This document shows positions 27,468 through 36,802 of a stretch of DNA of 64,000 bases, one piece after another. Below the pieces are notes generated by a model, which had not been told where the DNA came from, did no database searches, and saw nothing but the letters and a program-made list of their open reading frames with translations. Positions within the stretch are counted from its first letter, which is position 1, and every line of letters begins with the position of its first letter. Both the position numbers and the translations under genes were made by a program. The stretch is from the NCBI GenBank assembly GCA_964613805.1, contig CAZTJF010000005.1:1-64000 (forward strand), written 5' to 3'. Origin of the DNA: XYD12-FULL-36-8 sp964613805. GTDB lineage: Bacteria; Bacteroidota; Ignavibacteria; Ignavibacteriales; Ignavibacteriaceae.

Positions 27468-29303
27468 TTACTTCACCAAAATCATCCCCTTTGTTTGAGA
27501 AGATTTGTATGTAAGAAGATTGTAATAGTAAATTCCGCTTACCAGATTATTTTTTTGTGTATCAAAAATTACTTCATGAATTCCGCTGCCAAGTTCTTGA
27601 TCAACTAAAGTTTCAACCAATTCACCAACAGAATTGAAAATCCTCAATTGCACCTTCGATTGACTTTTCAATTCAAAACGAATTGTTGTTTGCGCATTAA
27701 AAGGATTGGGATAATTCTGATACAGCATAAAATCTCTTGGTGTAGTTTCTTCTTCAAGTGATGAAACTGGACCTCGATATATAATTCTAAATGCGTCAGC
27801 CGCAACTATTCCGGTAGTATTATTGCTCATCTTAACAGAGATAGTACCGTTTGAATTTAGTGTTGCTTCGGATAAGAAATTCCACTGCCCGCCGTTTGTC
27901 TTCTGAGTTTTGTCAACTAATGTCTCATTTCCATTTGCATTAATGACAAATCTTGTGTTGTATGAAAAGCTGCTGTTTGAGGGCCACCAACCATAAACAT
28001 CATAAATTCCGGATGAAAGATTTTGAGTGGTGTACTCAATTAGTGAAGTGCCATTTCCAACTGGAGCAGTTAAGAAATTAGCGCTGTAAAATTCTAATCC
28101 GGTTGTGTCAGTATACCAGCTTCCACCTGCGATTGCATTTTTATTATCTAAGATATACCGTTTGGGATGTGACAGTTCCAAATATTCTGCAATAGCATAA
28201 ACGTTTCTTTGTCCTATTTCAATTAGATTATCGTTTGATACCCAAATACCCTTTGAATAATTATCGTAAGGTGTTTCATAAGTTAATGCCATTACTTGCT
28301 CACCATGATTTGCCCACAACCACCCTTCTGGAAATACGGCGCTGAGATTGGATTCGCTATAATCGCCTGGAACAAAATAAGGATTATCTGATGTGTTCAA
28401 ATTTGAAAATTGATATTCTTTTCTGTAAAATCTGGGAGTTGTTGAACCGGGTGTGTGAATCCAAAATGTGCAGTACGAAACTGCCTGGGAGTGCAGATTA
28501 TTAAAAACCGACAGAACCTTTTCACTGTTTATTTGAGCCATTCTTTGTTTAAGTATTTTTACTTCTTTACTGGTTTCGGTGTCAGATTTGTTCCAGTTCG
28601 ATTCCACATCAACTCCGCTAAAATTTGTTCTAGACTTTCCGTAGAATACTCCATCGGGATTTGTAAATGGGATCAAATAGAAAATCACATTTTGTCTGTA
28701 GTAGGAAATCACTTCATCAGTGCTCAATAATTTTTGAATTATGCCGTCAAAATGCCATGAACTTGGCGTTTCGCCAGGATGAGTCCGTGCATGTATCCAA
28801 ACTCTTTTTTTATCTGCGTTTGGAACGCTCGGATCTGTAATTGTTATTTGTTGAATAGGGAATCCATTATCAGTTATGCCAAGAGTGTCAACCTTTACCA
28901 ACGAACTAAGAATCCACTCATTTATTCTCTCCTGAAGAAAGCTGTAATTGTATGGTGTATAATAAGCTACATAAACAGTGTCTTCAGTGAAAGTTTTTTG
29001 AAACATTTTTGTTGTCGGACTTTCAGACGCGGTAAACCTCGTAAAATCCCGGTTGTTATAAGAGTACATTGGGCGATTAACATCCGTGCTGGTAATTGTT
29101 ACACGAATGAATTTGTTCTTCATCCCTTTGATCCTAAAATAAAACCATCTGCCGCCAATATCTGAAACAGTTGTAACGGTATAGTTTAATGAATCGGTTG
29201 TTGTGACAGTGTTGATATTTCCGCTTTCAAAATTTGCGTCGAATGTTGTTTGAGAAAATATATTTGCTTGAAAAGCAATGAGAATGAGGAAAAATAAAAT
29301 CAT
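27468..29303 (-). CDS. T9SS-exported M14 zinc carboxypeptidase with golvesin-like domain
   Basis: A 611-aa secreted protein (signal peptide about 1-17). After a small beta-sandwich (about 20-120) comes an M14 peptidase domain. ARTHPGETPSS gives the His-x2-Glu zinc pair, VFNNLHSQ the third ligand, and LTYETPYD the catalytic Glu. This is the arrangement of the cytosolic-carboxypeptidase-like M14 group, which can remove Glu or other C-terminal residues. Residues about 390-520 resemble the golvesin C-terminal-like carbohydrate-binding domain (GGSWYTDTTGLEFYSANF, DVYGWWPSN, AADAFRIIY). The end is a T9SS type A domain (NYPNPFNAQTTIRFEL ... KGMILVK), so the enzyme acts at the cell surface. Confidence 0.85.
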   Translation of the reverse strand: MILFFLILIAFQANIFSQTTFDANFESGNINTVTTTDSLNYTVTTVSDIGGRWFYFRIKGMKNKFIRVTITSTDVNRPMYSYNNRDFTRFTASESPTTKMFQKTFTEDTVYVAYYTPYNYSFLQERINEWILSSLVKVDTLGITDNGFPIQQITITDPSVPNADKKRVWIHARTHPGETPSSWHFDGIIQKLLSTDEVISYYRQNVIFYLIPFTNPDGVFYGKSRTNFSGVDVESNWNKSDTETSKEVKILKQRMAQINSEKVLSVFNNLHSQAVSYCTFWIHTPGSTTPRFYRKEYQFSNLNTSDNPYFVPGDYSESNLSAVFPEGWLWANHGEQVMALTYETPYDNYSKGIWVSNDNLIEIGQRNVYAIAEYLELSHPKRYILDNKNAIAGGSWYTDTTGLEFYSANFLTAPVGNGTSLIEYTTQNLSSGIYDVYGWWPSNSSFSYNTRFVINANGNETLVDKTQKTNGGQWNFLSEATLNSNGTISVKMSNNTTGIVAADAFRIIYRGPVSSLEEETTPRDFMLYQNYPNPFNAQTTIRFELKSQSKVQLRIFNSVGELVETLVDQELGSGIHEVIFDTQKNNLVSGIYYYNLLTYKSSQTKGMILVK

Positions 29304-29353
29304 GTTTTTGACTTTAAATAAATTTGAGATACTGATGATTAAAATTAAGTAAT

Positions 29354-31327
29354 TTATTTTGAATGATTGAACGTTTCTGTCTTAATGAATTGCATATTGT
29401 TTTTAATGATGTATTGTGCAGTTTGCAAATTTGAAAAAGCATAATTCTTCATTTCATTTGCCGATTGCTTGTATTCATTTATGTAATCATTAATATTTTC
29501 ATTTTTATACTTAAACAAGCTTTCTTTAGCCTGGTCGTTAACAATCAGAAATAAACTGTCACCAAGAATACCATATTTGTCATCAGCGGAAAAATAAACA
29601 TATGGTCTGGTTTCATTTAGCAAATCTATCCCCAAAGTATTATTGGTGTACGGAAAGCGTAACAACCCCATAATTGTAGGAAATACATCAATTTGTCCGC
29701 CAATATGTGAATATGCCTTTGGTTCGGGTAGAATACCTGGTGCATAAAAAATTAATGGTGAATGATGATAATTCAACGGCATTTCATAAGTTGGTGAAAG
29801 CGCAGCACCATGATCTGCAATAAAAACGAAAATTGTGTTCTCAAACCAACTTTTATTTTTAGCAGCAGAAATAAATTTACGAATTGACCAATCAGCATAC
29901 TCAATAATTTGATCAGTAATTTCATTTGGTTTGGGTTTAAAATAATCTGGAATAATATATGGTCCATGATCGCTTGCTGTTAAAACAGCAGCCAAAAAAG
30001 GTTTCTTTTGAAAATCTGCCGCATCTAATTTTGAATTAACAAAATCAAAAAGATAATCATCGGGAACTCCAAGTGTACTGAGAATTTTTTCTTCGGGGTA
30101 ATCACTTTTTGTATAAACTTTATCAAAGTCGTTGTGATATAGAAATCCCTCGATATTATCAAATTGTCCATCGTGGGTAGTAAAATAAATTTTCTGATAA
30201 TCAAATTGTTTCAGTGTGCTTGCGATACCGTTATACTTCAGCATGTTTGAAGCTTTCATTGGGTGCTGTCTGGCTAATGCGGGATAAGAAAATAATGTGC
30301 TGAAAACTCCGTTGTAAGTGTGGATTCCCGCCGTATAAATATTATCGAAGCATAGTCCTTGAAGTGCTAAGCTGTCAAGAAATGGAGTTAGATTATCGGG
30401 GTTTCCATATCTTCCCATTTTTGCAGCGCTCATTGCTTCCATCATCACAATTACAACGTTAGGCTTTGCTTCAGATAATTTTTCGGGCTTTACCAATCTG
30501 GCAATTGGTGATTCAAATCCACTGCTTTTAATATTTAAATATTTTTGAACATTTTGAATTGCAAGTTCATCATTCATCAAGTTTAGATATTTGTTCTCGG
30601 GATTAATTTTATCAAGATAGCTGGTAAGAAATGTAAAAATCGGATTTAACCCCGCCTGATTTAAAAATGAGTTATTGCAAAAAAATGCGGTGCCAATTCT
30701 TATGGGAGATTTAATTTCGATTCTTCCTCTAATTCCTAAAAGCATTAGAAGGAAAAATAAGATTGAGATTAAAATATGAAATCCGATTCGAGGTCTGGCA
30801 AAATTACTTCTGTTATAAGATTTGAATATTCTCTTTAGAATTTTATATAAAGTTATCAATACAACTAATAAAGGCGCCGCTATTAAATAATACCGCGGTT
30901 CCTGGATTATCATATTAAATACAAATGCCGGATTGTCAATCCATTGAAGCGCCGTAATACTTATACGTGAATAGAATTGTTTGAAATAAGGTATGTCTGC
31001 TGCCGATATAATTAGAGCCAAGGAAATCACTATCAACAAATAGTAAAACAACAGAGAAACAATAAAATTGATTTTCTTTCCGCTTATATCAACTAAAGTT
31101 AAAACCAAATAGAATAGCACCAGTATGTATCCCGAAACCACAATATCAAACCGGAGTCCCATGAAAAAAGAGAATAAAATATTTATCCAGTCAATGCCGC
31201 CATCACTATTTACAACCTTATCCCAATTCGTAATGAATAATAAAATTCTGAAGAAAGTAAATGACGAGATAAGAAGCAGATAAATTTTTAGCGTGGCTGT
31301 AATATTCTTCATTCCAGCAAAAAGCAT
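29354..31327 (-). CDS. LTA synthase/phosphoglycerol transferase-like sulfatase-fold membrane protein
   Basis: A 657-aa protein. Five hydrophobic helices occupy about residues 10-195, followed by an extracytoplasmic alkaline-phosphatase-superfamily domain. PNVVIVMMEAMSA gives the first metal-binding strand, the nucleophile is probably the Thr in AGIHTYNGVFSTL, and FIADHGAAL supplies the later Asp-His pair. This is the layout of LtaS and MdoB enzymes, which transfer phosphoglycerol or phosphoethanolamine from lipids to surface polymers. A Gram-negative relative would probably decorate an envelope glycan or lipid. A second in-frame ATG five codons later is an equally possible start. Confidence 0.8.
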   Translation of the reverse strand: MLFAGMKNITATLKIYLLLISSFTFFRILLFITNWDKVVNSDGGIDWINILFSFFMGLRFDIVVSGYILVLFYLVLTLVDISGKKINFIVSLLFYYLLIVISLALIISAADIPYFKQFYSRISITALQWIDNPAFVFNMIIQEPRYYLIAAPLLVVLITLYKILKRIFKSYNRSNFARPRIGFHILISILFFLLMLLGIRGRIEIKSPIRIGTAFFCNNSFLNQAGLNPIFTFLTSYLDKINPENKYLNLMNDELAIQNVQKYLNIKSSGFESPIARLVKPEKLSEAKPNVVIVMMEAMSAAKMGRYGNPDNLTPFLDSLALQGLCFDNIYTAGIHTYNGVFSTLFSYPALARQHPMKASNMLKYNGIASTLKQFDYQKIYFTTHDGQFDNIEGFLYHNDFDKVYTKSDYPEEKILSTLGVPDDYLFDFVNSKLDAADFQKKPFLAAVLTASDHGPYIIPDYFKPKPNEITDQIIEYADWSIRKFISAAKNKSWFENTIFVFIADHGAALSPTYEMPLNYHHSPLIFYAPGILPEPKAYSHIGGQIDVFPTIMGLLRFPYTNNTLGIDLLNETRPYVYFSADDKYGILGDSLFLIVNDQAKESLFKYKNENINDYINEYKQSANEMKNYAFSNLQTAQYIIKNNMQFIKTETFNHSK

Positions 31328-31364
31328 GAATTTATTTTTTAGATATGAAGCAGGTTTCGCAGAT

Positions 31365-31514
31365 TCAGTTGCCAGCAGAGGTTTCCCCTTGAATCTTTTT
31401 TTTGATTAAGCGTTTTTCTTTTTCTCGCTTGTATGCCTTAGGGTTGTCTTCCACTTTAGGCGGTTTTTGAGGTAAGGGGATTCGTTTCTTTTTTTTCTTT
31501 ATCTTGATCTTCAT
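31365..31514 (-). CDS. Small highly basic protein, 49 aa
   Basis: An ATG frame giving 49 residues, with a run of lysines at the start (KIKIKKKKK), then LPQKPPKVEDNPKAYKREK and another basic stretch. It lies on the same strand between the DUF5989 gene and the sulfatase-like gene. Low-complexity basic peptides like this may bind nucleic acid or ribosomes, but I do not recognise it. The Shine-Dalgarno signal is weak, and an upstream in-frame ATG at 31556 would add 14 residues. Confidence 0.4.
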   Translation of the reverse strand: MKIKIKKKKKRIPLPQKPPKVEDNPKAYKREKEKRLIKKKIQGETSAGN

Positions 31515-31635
31515 AATGCTTTTGTTGGTGATAATTCGTGTAATTGTACAACACACATCACATTGTTAACGATAGAAATCTTGCAGCCACCGACCAAATC
31601 ATTCCTTTGGAAGACTCATCCTAATCAAACATGAA

Positions 31636-31794
31636 TTAGAAAATAGCATAAATAAATGGTGCTAACGCAGAACCTTGAGTAAGGATAATCAACCCGCCAA
31701 GTAAAATAAGCATAAATAAAATTGGCGCTAACCACCATTTCTTACGAACTCTAAGAAATTCCCAGAGTTCTTTTAATATAGATAATTTGCTCAT
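31636..31794 (-). CDS. DUF5989-family single-helix membrane peptide, 52 aa
   Basis: A short frame of 52 codons, opened by ATG six to seven bases after AAGGAG. It begins MSKLSILKELWEFLRVRKKW, continues into one hydrophobic helix (about 22-39, rich in Leu/Ile) and ends GSALAPFIYAIF. This is the pattern of DUF5989 proteins, usually found with SxtJ-type membrane proteins, carbamoyltransferases and SGNH hydrolases. Here only an SGNH hydrolase lies close by, on the opposite strand. Function unknown. Confidence 0.8.
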   Translation of the reverse strand: MSKLSILKELWEFLRVRKKWWLAPILFMLILLGGLIILTQGSALAPFIYAIF

Positions 31795-31835
31795 ACGATT
31801 ACTCCTTTTTTCATTTCTAACTAAAAGTTAAATTT

Positions 31836-33698
31836 TTATGGAACCACTTTCAAATCATTTAACCAGGATTCAACCCATTCGGAATTGGGAGAAACAAGCG
31901 GCACAGCAGTAATTTTACCGCCGAACCCGATCAACTGAAAAACCAAAGCATTGTGACTAGTTGTTTTAATAGATTTAAGCAGTTCATTATTTATTGTGAT
32001 ATTATTTTGTTTAGCAAGCTTTGCAATAAATTCATTTAATGATTTTTTTACCTTTAAATGATGAAGTTCTTTTCCCATTTCTTCGCGAATTTGATCAAAT
32101 GAAATCAAATCAAATGTGGAATCTTCTCTTACATCAACTAACTTAAAAATTGAATAACCTCCAGAAATTTTCACGGGTCCATAAATTTCACCGATATTCA
32201 TCTTTTCCAATATTGATGCAATTTCACCAAAATTTGAAATTGGTTTAAATCCAGATTCTGCTTCAGTAAACGAGTTCGATTTTATTGAGTACTTTAAAAC
32301 AAGGTCTCTTATATCGTTTCCTGCCTCTAAATCATTCAATGCCTTCTCTGCGTTTTCAAGATTGTCCACAATAACTTCAATAATGTTGACTTCTTTTCGG
32401 TTTATTTTTCTATTATTTAATTGATTGTAATACTCTCTGATTTCATCATCAGAAACTCGTGATGAATCTGCAAATTCAGCCATTACTAATTGATAAAAAT
32501 AATTTTGTTTCCACATGTTCAATTTATTTTTGACCTGTTCGGACTTTTCTAATCCCAACTTATATCCTTCGTTAGCCAGCACTTTATATTCGATAAATTT
32601 TCTGGTTTTGCCATTTAGAATGTCAAAAACGTTTTGGTAGTTGACTGAATCAAATGAAACGTTTTCAAATCTTAAAAAACCAATGTAATCTTTTAATGGA
32701 ATTGATCCATTATACAGCTTAACAAACTCAGTGTTTAGATTTTCCGAGCTTAGCTTTTTACTGATAAAAGCAAGATCAGAAATATCCAGATAATATTTTT
32801 TTTGTTCTCCTCGTAGGGTTCTTTTTCTATCAAGAACAGAAAAAATCTCATCTGCAATAACTTTTAGCAATTTCCCATTCGCTTTCATGGTGCGATTGCT
32901 AAATACGATGTTCATATAATCTTTGTAATAATCGTTTTCAGATCTTTCTTTTGCCAATTTAGTGAGGCGGCGATATTCCGATTCCCATCCAATTGATTTT
33001 TCAAGTATGGGATAATATTTAACCTCAACATTTAAAATGTACCAATCATCTCCCAATTGAATCGGTTGGGAAAATCCATTTTCCGGTAGTGTTAATATTT
33101 CGTTTTCAATCTCTTCATTAAACTGTCCAAAAGTAACAGCGAAGGTATCCCGCGAGCTAAGATTTGAATCCGAAAGAAAAAAATCAAACGGTACTCCGCT
33201 TTTTAATAACCCATGAATTCTTTCAATTTCTTCAAAATTTGTCGTTCTAAGGTATGTGCATTTTAACGTCGTGGCGTTCAAAAGATAAAAACCAAGAAGA
33301 GAATCTGCTTTGAATTTTGCTTTATCTGCCATCATGTGTTTGTAAAGTTCATCCCGAACAAACATTTCCTCAAACGTTTTAAGTGTTTGCCTAACAATTT
33401 CAGCAGTATCAAGCTGAATAGATTCACCGTATGAGGCAAGAAGTTTTTCAGCAATGAGAGTATAAAGAAATTCTTGCTTTATTTCATCGCTGATTTGCCT
33501 TTGCTCTCTAAACATTTGAGGCGTTAGTTCATAACGATATAGAAATTCGGTAGGCAAAATTACTTGATTACCGACTTTGGCTAATATTTCGCTTTCTGTT
33601 TGAGAATAAATTGAAAAATCAGATATGAGAAGCAAAATTGAAATCGCGGCGATAATTTTAACAGCCGGTTTTGATATTTTATATGAAGTTACAGACAC
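31836..33698 (-). CDS. Periplasmic parvulin-type peptidyl-prolyl isomerase (SurA/PpiD-like)
   Basis: A 620-aa protein from a GTG start, with a signal peptide or anchor (about 12-32). Residues about 35-110 are a SurA_N-like chaperone region (VLPTEFLYRYELTP). Two PPIC-like regions can be made out: one around 140-215 (TLKCTYLRTTNFEEI, GVPFDFFL) and a clearer one around 430-540 (VIVDNLENAEKALNDLEAGND, SGFKPISNFGEI, GEIYGPVKISGGYSIFKLVDV). It would assist folding of outer-membrane or exported proteins, fitting a genome rich in T9SS cargo and TonB receptors. It is divergent from the SGNH/TPR gene with a 63-base spacer. Confidence 0.8.
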   Translation of the reverse strand: MSVTSYKISKPAVKIIAAISILLLISDFSIYSQTESEILAKVGNQVILPTEFLYRYELTPQMFREQRQISDEIKQEFLYTLIAEKLLASYGESIQLDTAEIVRQTLKTFEEMFVRDELYKHMMADKAKFKADSLLGFYLLNATTLKCTYLRTTNFEEIERIHGLLKSGVPFDFFLSDSNLSSRDTFAVTFGQFNEEIENEILTLPENGFSQPIQLGDDWYILNVEVKYYPILEKSIGWESEYRRLTKLAKERSENDYYKDYMNIVFSNRTMKANGKLLKVIADEIFSVLDRKRTLRGEQKKYYLDISDLAFISKKLSSENLNTEFVKLYNGSIPLKDYIGFLRFENVSFDSVNYQNVFDILNGKTRKFIEYKVLANEGYKLGLEKSEQVKNKLNMWKQNYFYQLVMAEFADSSRVSDDEIREYYNQLNNRKINRKEVNIIEVIVDNLENAEKALNDLEAGNDIRDLVLKYSIKSNSFTEAESGFKPISNFGEIASILEKMNIGEIYGPVKISGGYSIFKLVDVREDSTFDLISFDQIREEMGKELHHLKVKKSLNEFIAKLAKQNNITINNELLKSIKTTSHNALVFQLIGFGGKITAVPLVSPNSEWVESWLNDLKVVP

Positions 33699-33761
33699 GA
33701 AAAAAATTATAATTTCTTTTTATTTTACCGACACTTATTTATAAAAAACATTGGAGATTTT

Positions 33762-35729
33762 TTGTCCAAAAAACGTGATGCTAAATTAAGCAAAAGTCCT
33801 AACAAGAAAGCTGTCAACCAAAGTACCCAGACAGAAAAAGACAGTGAGGTAACTAACCAATCTACATTGGAAATAAAACGGAAATATTTATTCTATTCGG
33901 TGATGTTCTTAATTCCGATACTTTTTTTTGCTGCTCTGGAATTTTCATTAAGGATATTTAACTACAGAAAGGACATCCCCCAATGGGTTGAGATGACTGC
34001 CGGGAAGCTTGTTCTCAATCCTGATATTGCCTATCGGTATTTTCATTCAACAAAAGGAATTCCCTATTCTAATCAAAATAGTTTTTATGCTTTAAAAAAA
34101 GATAATGCGTTTAGGATATTTATTCTTGGCGGAAGCAGCGCAGCAGGTTATCCATACACACCAAATGGTGACTTTGGAAAATACCTGCAAAAAAAACTTG
34201 AGATAATTTATCCAGATAAAACAATCGAAGTTGTAAACATTGCGCTTACAGCTACAAACAGTTACACAATAAGAGATTTAATGCCTGGAGTGATTGATCA
34301 GAAACCCGATTTGATTTTGATTTATGCTGGACATAACGAGTACTACGGCGCACTTGGTGTTGGTTCGATGGAATCTATCGGCAGATCAAGAAAAATTGTT
34401 AAGCTGATTCTTTCACTAGAAAAATATAAAACAGTTACTCTTTTACGTGATTTTCTAAAATGGATTGGTAAAGTCCTCTCAAGTTCTGATGGAGCAAATG
34501 GAGAGCAAGGCGGAACACTAATGGCTCGAATGGCAAAGGATAAGTTGATTGCCTACAAGTCAGATATTTTTGAAGAAGGTATTTTACAGTTTGAAGATAA
34601 TCTTACGGATGTTATTCAAATGTGCAAAAACGCTAAAGTTCCAATAGTTCTTGGAACTCTTGCAAGTAATCTTAAAGATCAAAAACCATTTGTAGCTATT
34701 TCCGAATCCGAATATCCGCCGGCAGATAAAATCTATCAAGAAGCAAAGCTTGCTCTATCTCAAGGCATCTATGATTCTGCCTTCAGCAAATTTCTTTTTG
34801 CAAAAGATCTTGATGGGCTGCGTTTTAGGGCACCTCAAAAAATAAATGATGTAATTACTTCGCTAGGGATCAAGTTCAACTTTCCAGTTGTTGATGTTTT
34901 CAATGAATTTAATAATGTGAGTCCGGATAAAATCGTTGGCGATAATCTTATGACCGATCATCTTCATCCAACATACGATGGATATAAACTAATCGGCGAA
35001 CTCTATTTTAAAGAGTTAGAGCATAACAATCTGCTGCCGGAATCTGGAAAAGTAAAAATTTCAGATACGGAAATCAGTCGCCTTTTAGCCGATCAAACAA
35101 AAATATCTGTCTTAGACTCGATAATAGCCAAATACAGAATATTAATTTTGCAAAATGATTGGCCTTACAGTGAAAGAAAATCGGTTGAATACATGCTTAC
35201 GTTATTCAATCGAAAAAATTTTATTGACAGCACAGCATTGTTAGTTATTGATAATAAAGTGAGTTGGGAAAAGGCACACCGGGATGTGGCTACTTTTTAC
35301 TTGAACAACAGAGATTATATTAATTTCGTTCGGGAGGTTAATACTTTAATAGCGCAGTATCCTTTTATTCAAGAGTATTATTCTTTTGTAAGTGAACAGT
35401 TACTAAATGCTAAATTGTATGATGAAGCTATTCCGTTTCTTCTCAAGGGTTACAAACAGTTCCCCGATGCATTTTACTCGAAGTGGCTCGGAATAATTGC
35501 TCTTTCGAAGAATGAAGTTGATAAGTCCCTCTTCTATTTGAATAAGAGCTTAGACATCGTCAGCAGTGATGCACAAGTTCTTTACAATTTAGCGGGAGCA
35601 TTTTTAAAGAAAGGAATGTACAAAGAAGCATTAACAACAATTCAGAATTGTTTGCGTGTAAATCCATCGTATCCACAAGCACAAAATATACGAGCTCAGT
35701 TAGAGCAAATGGTTAGACAAAATAAATGA
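33762..35729 (+). CDS. Membrane-anchored SGNH/GDSL hydrolase with C-terminal TPR region
   Basis: A 655-aa protein starting at TTG, supported by a GGAG about 5 bases upstream. An N-terminal charged, disordered stretch (1-42) is followed by a membrane helix (about 45-65). The SGNH blocks are present: GGSSAAGYP with the nucleophile Ser, AGHNEYYGALG with Asn, and DHLHPTYDG with the Asp/His pair. Residues about 480-650 are helical repeats of TPR type (AQVLYNLAGAFLKKGMYKEAL). Such proteins act as acyl-esterases or acyltransferases on surface glycans. The nearby DUF5989 peptide on the other strand belongs to a family often neighbouring SGNH hydrolases. Confidence 0.85.
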   Translation: MSKKRDAKLSKSPNKKAVNQSTQTEKDSEVTNQSTLEIKRKYLFYSVMFLIPILFFAALEFSLRIFNYRKDIPQWVEMTAGKLVLNPDIAYRYFHSTKGIPYSNQNSFYALKKDNAFRIFILGGSSAAGYPYTPNGDFGKYLQKKLEIIYPDKTIEVVNIALTATNSYTIRDLMPGVIDQKPDLILIYAGHNEYYGALGVGSMESIGRSRKIVKLILSLEKYKTVTLLRDFLKWIGKVLSSSDGANGEQGGTLMARMAKDKLIAYKSDIFEEGILQFEDNLTDVIQMCKNAKVPIVLGTLASNLKDQKPFVAISESEYPPADKIYQEAKLALSQGIYDSAFSKFLFAKDLDGLRFRAPQKINDVITSLGIKFNFPVVDVFNEFNNVSPDKIVGDNLMTDHLHPTYDGYKLIGELYFKELEHNNLLPESGKVKISDTEISRLLADQTKISVLDSIIAKYRILILQNDWPYSERKSVEYMLTLFNRKNFIDSTALLVIDNKVSWEKAHRDVATFYLNNRDYINFVREVNTLIAQYPFIQEYYSFVSEQLLNAKLYDEAIPFLLKGYKQFPDAFYSKWLGIIALSKNEVDKSLFYLNKSLDIVSSDAQVLYNLAGAFLKKGMYKEALTTIQNCLRVNPSYPQAQNIRAQLEQMVRQNK

Positions 35730-35735
35730 GCTCAA

Positions 35736-35767
35736 TAAAAAAGCCGATCTTAATCAGACCGGCTTTT
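35736..35767. terminator. Bidirectional terminator between convergent genes
   Basis: AAAAAGCCG and CGGCTTTT flank a short loop, giving a GC stem with A-tract on one side and T-tract on the other. It lies between the SGNH gene (plus) and the PorV-like gene (minus), serving both. Confidence 0.8.
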
Positions 35768-35790
35768 AATAGTGAGATTAATTTGTTCGG

Positions 35791-36792
35791 TTAAAATCTT
35801 ATTCCAAAAGAAAACTGCTGTGTGTTTTTGAGTATTCCAAAATCCTGATAAGCATAATCAACCGAAACACCGAGCGTCGGTGTAAAATCGTACATCAAAC
35901 CAAAACCTAAAGTTAATCCTTCCTCAGTATTATCAAGAAATAGAGATTTATAACCTGCTCTCAGTGCAATTGTATTATACAGAGTATATTCGACACCTGC
36001 ATTAATTAACTCTGCATTATCACTTGGGTGCAAAGCATCAACAGCAACTGTAAATTTATGATCCTGAATGTCTATAGGATCAATTGCAAGCCCGATTCTA
36101 AAAGTTAAAGGAAGAGGATATGAATCAGTATTAAGTTTCGCTAAAATCTGATCGTTATTACCATATGATTGGGGGCTTATATCATGCTGGACAAAAAGAT
36201 CTTTGCCATCAATTTTCATATCTGTTCCCAAGTTTGTAATCGTCGCCGCCATTCTTAAACCATAAATATCAGAAAGGAATAAAACACCGAGATCAAAAGC
36301 CAATCCATTAGCAGTAGAGTTCCATATTTTTTGAGATATGTATTTAACATTCGCACCGATGGAAAAACGGTCTGTAAGATTATATGCGTAAGTCAACGCA
36401 AGAAATAAATCATGCGGAGTAAATTTTTCGCCGGTTCCCTCAGGTTCCCGTAAGGTTGTAACTTCTAAAGCCCCATAATCTAGATAACCAATAGTTAAAC
36501 CAACCGTACCAGCACCTTCCATATTAAGCATGGCACCTGCCCAGTTGTATTTAATATCAGCAAACCATGAGATGTGATTGAACATTGCTCCGCTTTTCTC
36601 TGTTCTCGAAGCTCCTGCAGGATTCCAATAAAGTGAAGTAACATCATTTGCGGTTGCTATAAAAGCCCCGCCCATTCCAATGGCTCTTGGGCCAACTCCA
36701 ATATTTAAGAATGGAGCCGCCGTAGATCCAACTTTAGTTTGGCCGAATAAAATTGAGCTTGCGGCTAAAAATATAAATATAAATTTTTTCAT
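35791..36792 (-). CDS. PorV/PorQ-family outer-membrane beta-barrel protein
   Basis: I choose the ATG at 36792, which has GGAG 7 bases upstream and starts a signal peptide (MKKFIFIFLAASSILFGQ); the protein is then 333 aa. The N-terminal block AAPFLNIGVGPRAIGMGGAF and WNPAGAS are hallmark motifs of the PorV/PorQ (FadL-like) family, and the C-terminal ...FSFGIRF ends in an aromatic residue as outer-membrane proteins do. PorV shuttles T9SS cargo from the translocon to the attachment machinery. It follows a T9SS-type protein and a TonB receptor in one operon, so it may serve that cargo specifically. Confidence 0.85.
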   Translation of the reverse strand: MKKFIFIFLAASSILFGQTKVGSTAAPFLNIGVGPRAIGMGGAFIATANDVTSLYWNPAGASRTEKSGAMFNHISWFADIKYNWAGAMLNMEGAGTVGLTIGYLDYGALEVTTLREPEGTGEKFTPHDLFLALTYAYNLTDRFSIGANVKYISQKIWNSTANGLAFDLGVLFLSDIYGLRMAATITNLGTDMKIDGKDLFVQHDISPQSYGNNDQILAKLNTDSYPLPLTFRIGLAIDPIDIQDHKFTVAVDALHPSDNAELINAGVEYTLYNTIALRAGYKSLFLDNTEEGLTLGFGLMYDFTPTLGVSVDYAYQDFGILKNTQQFSFGIRF

Positions 36793-36802
36793 GTTTTCTC
36801 CG

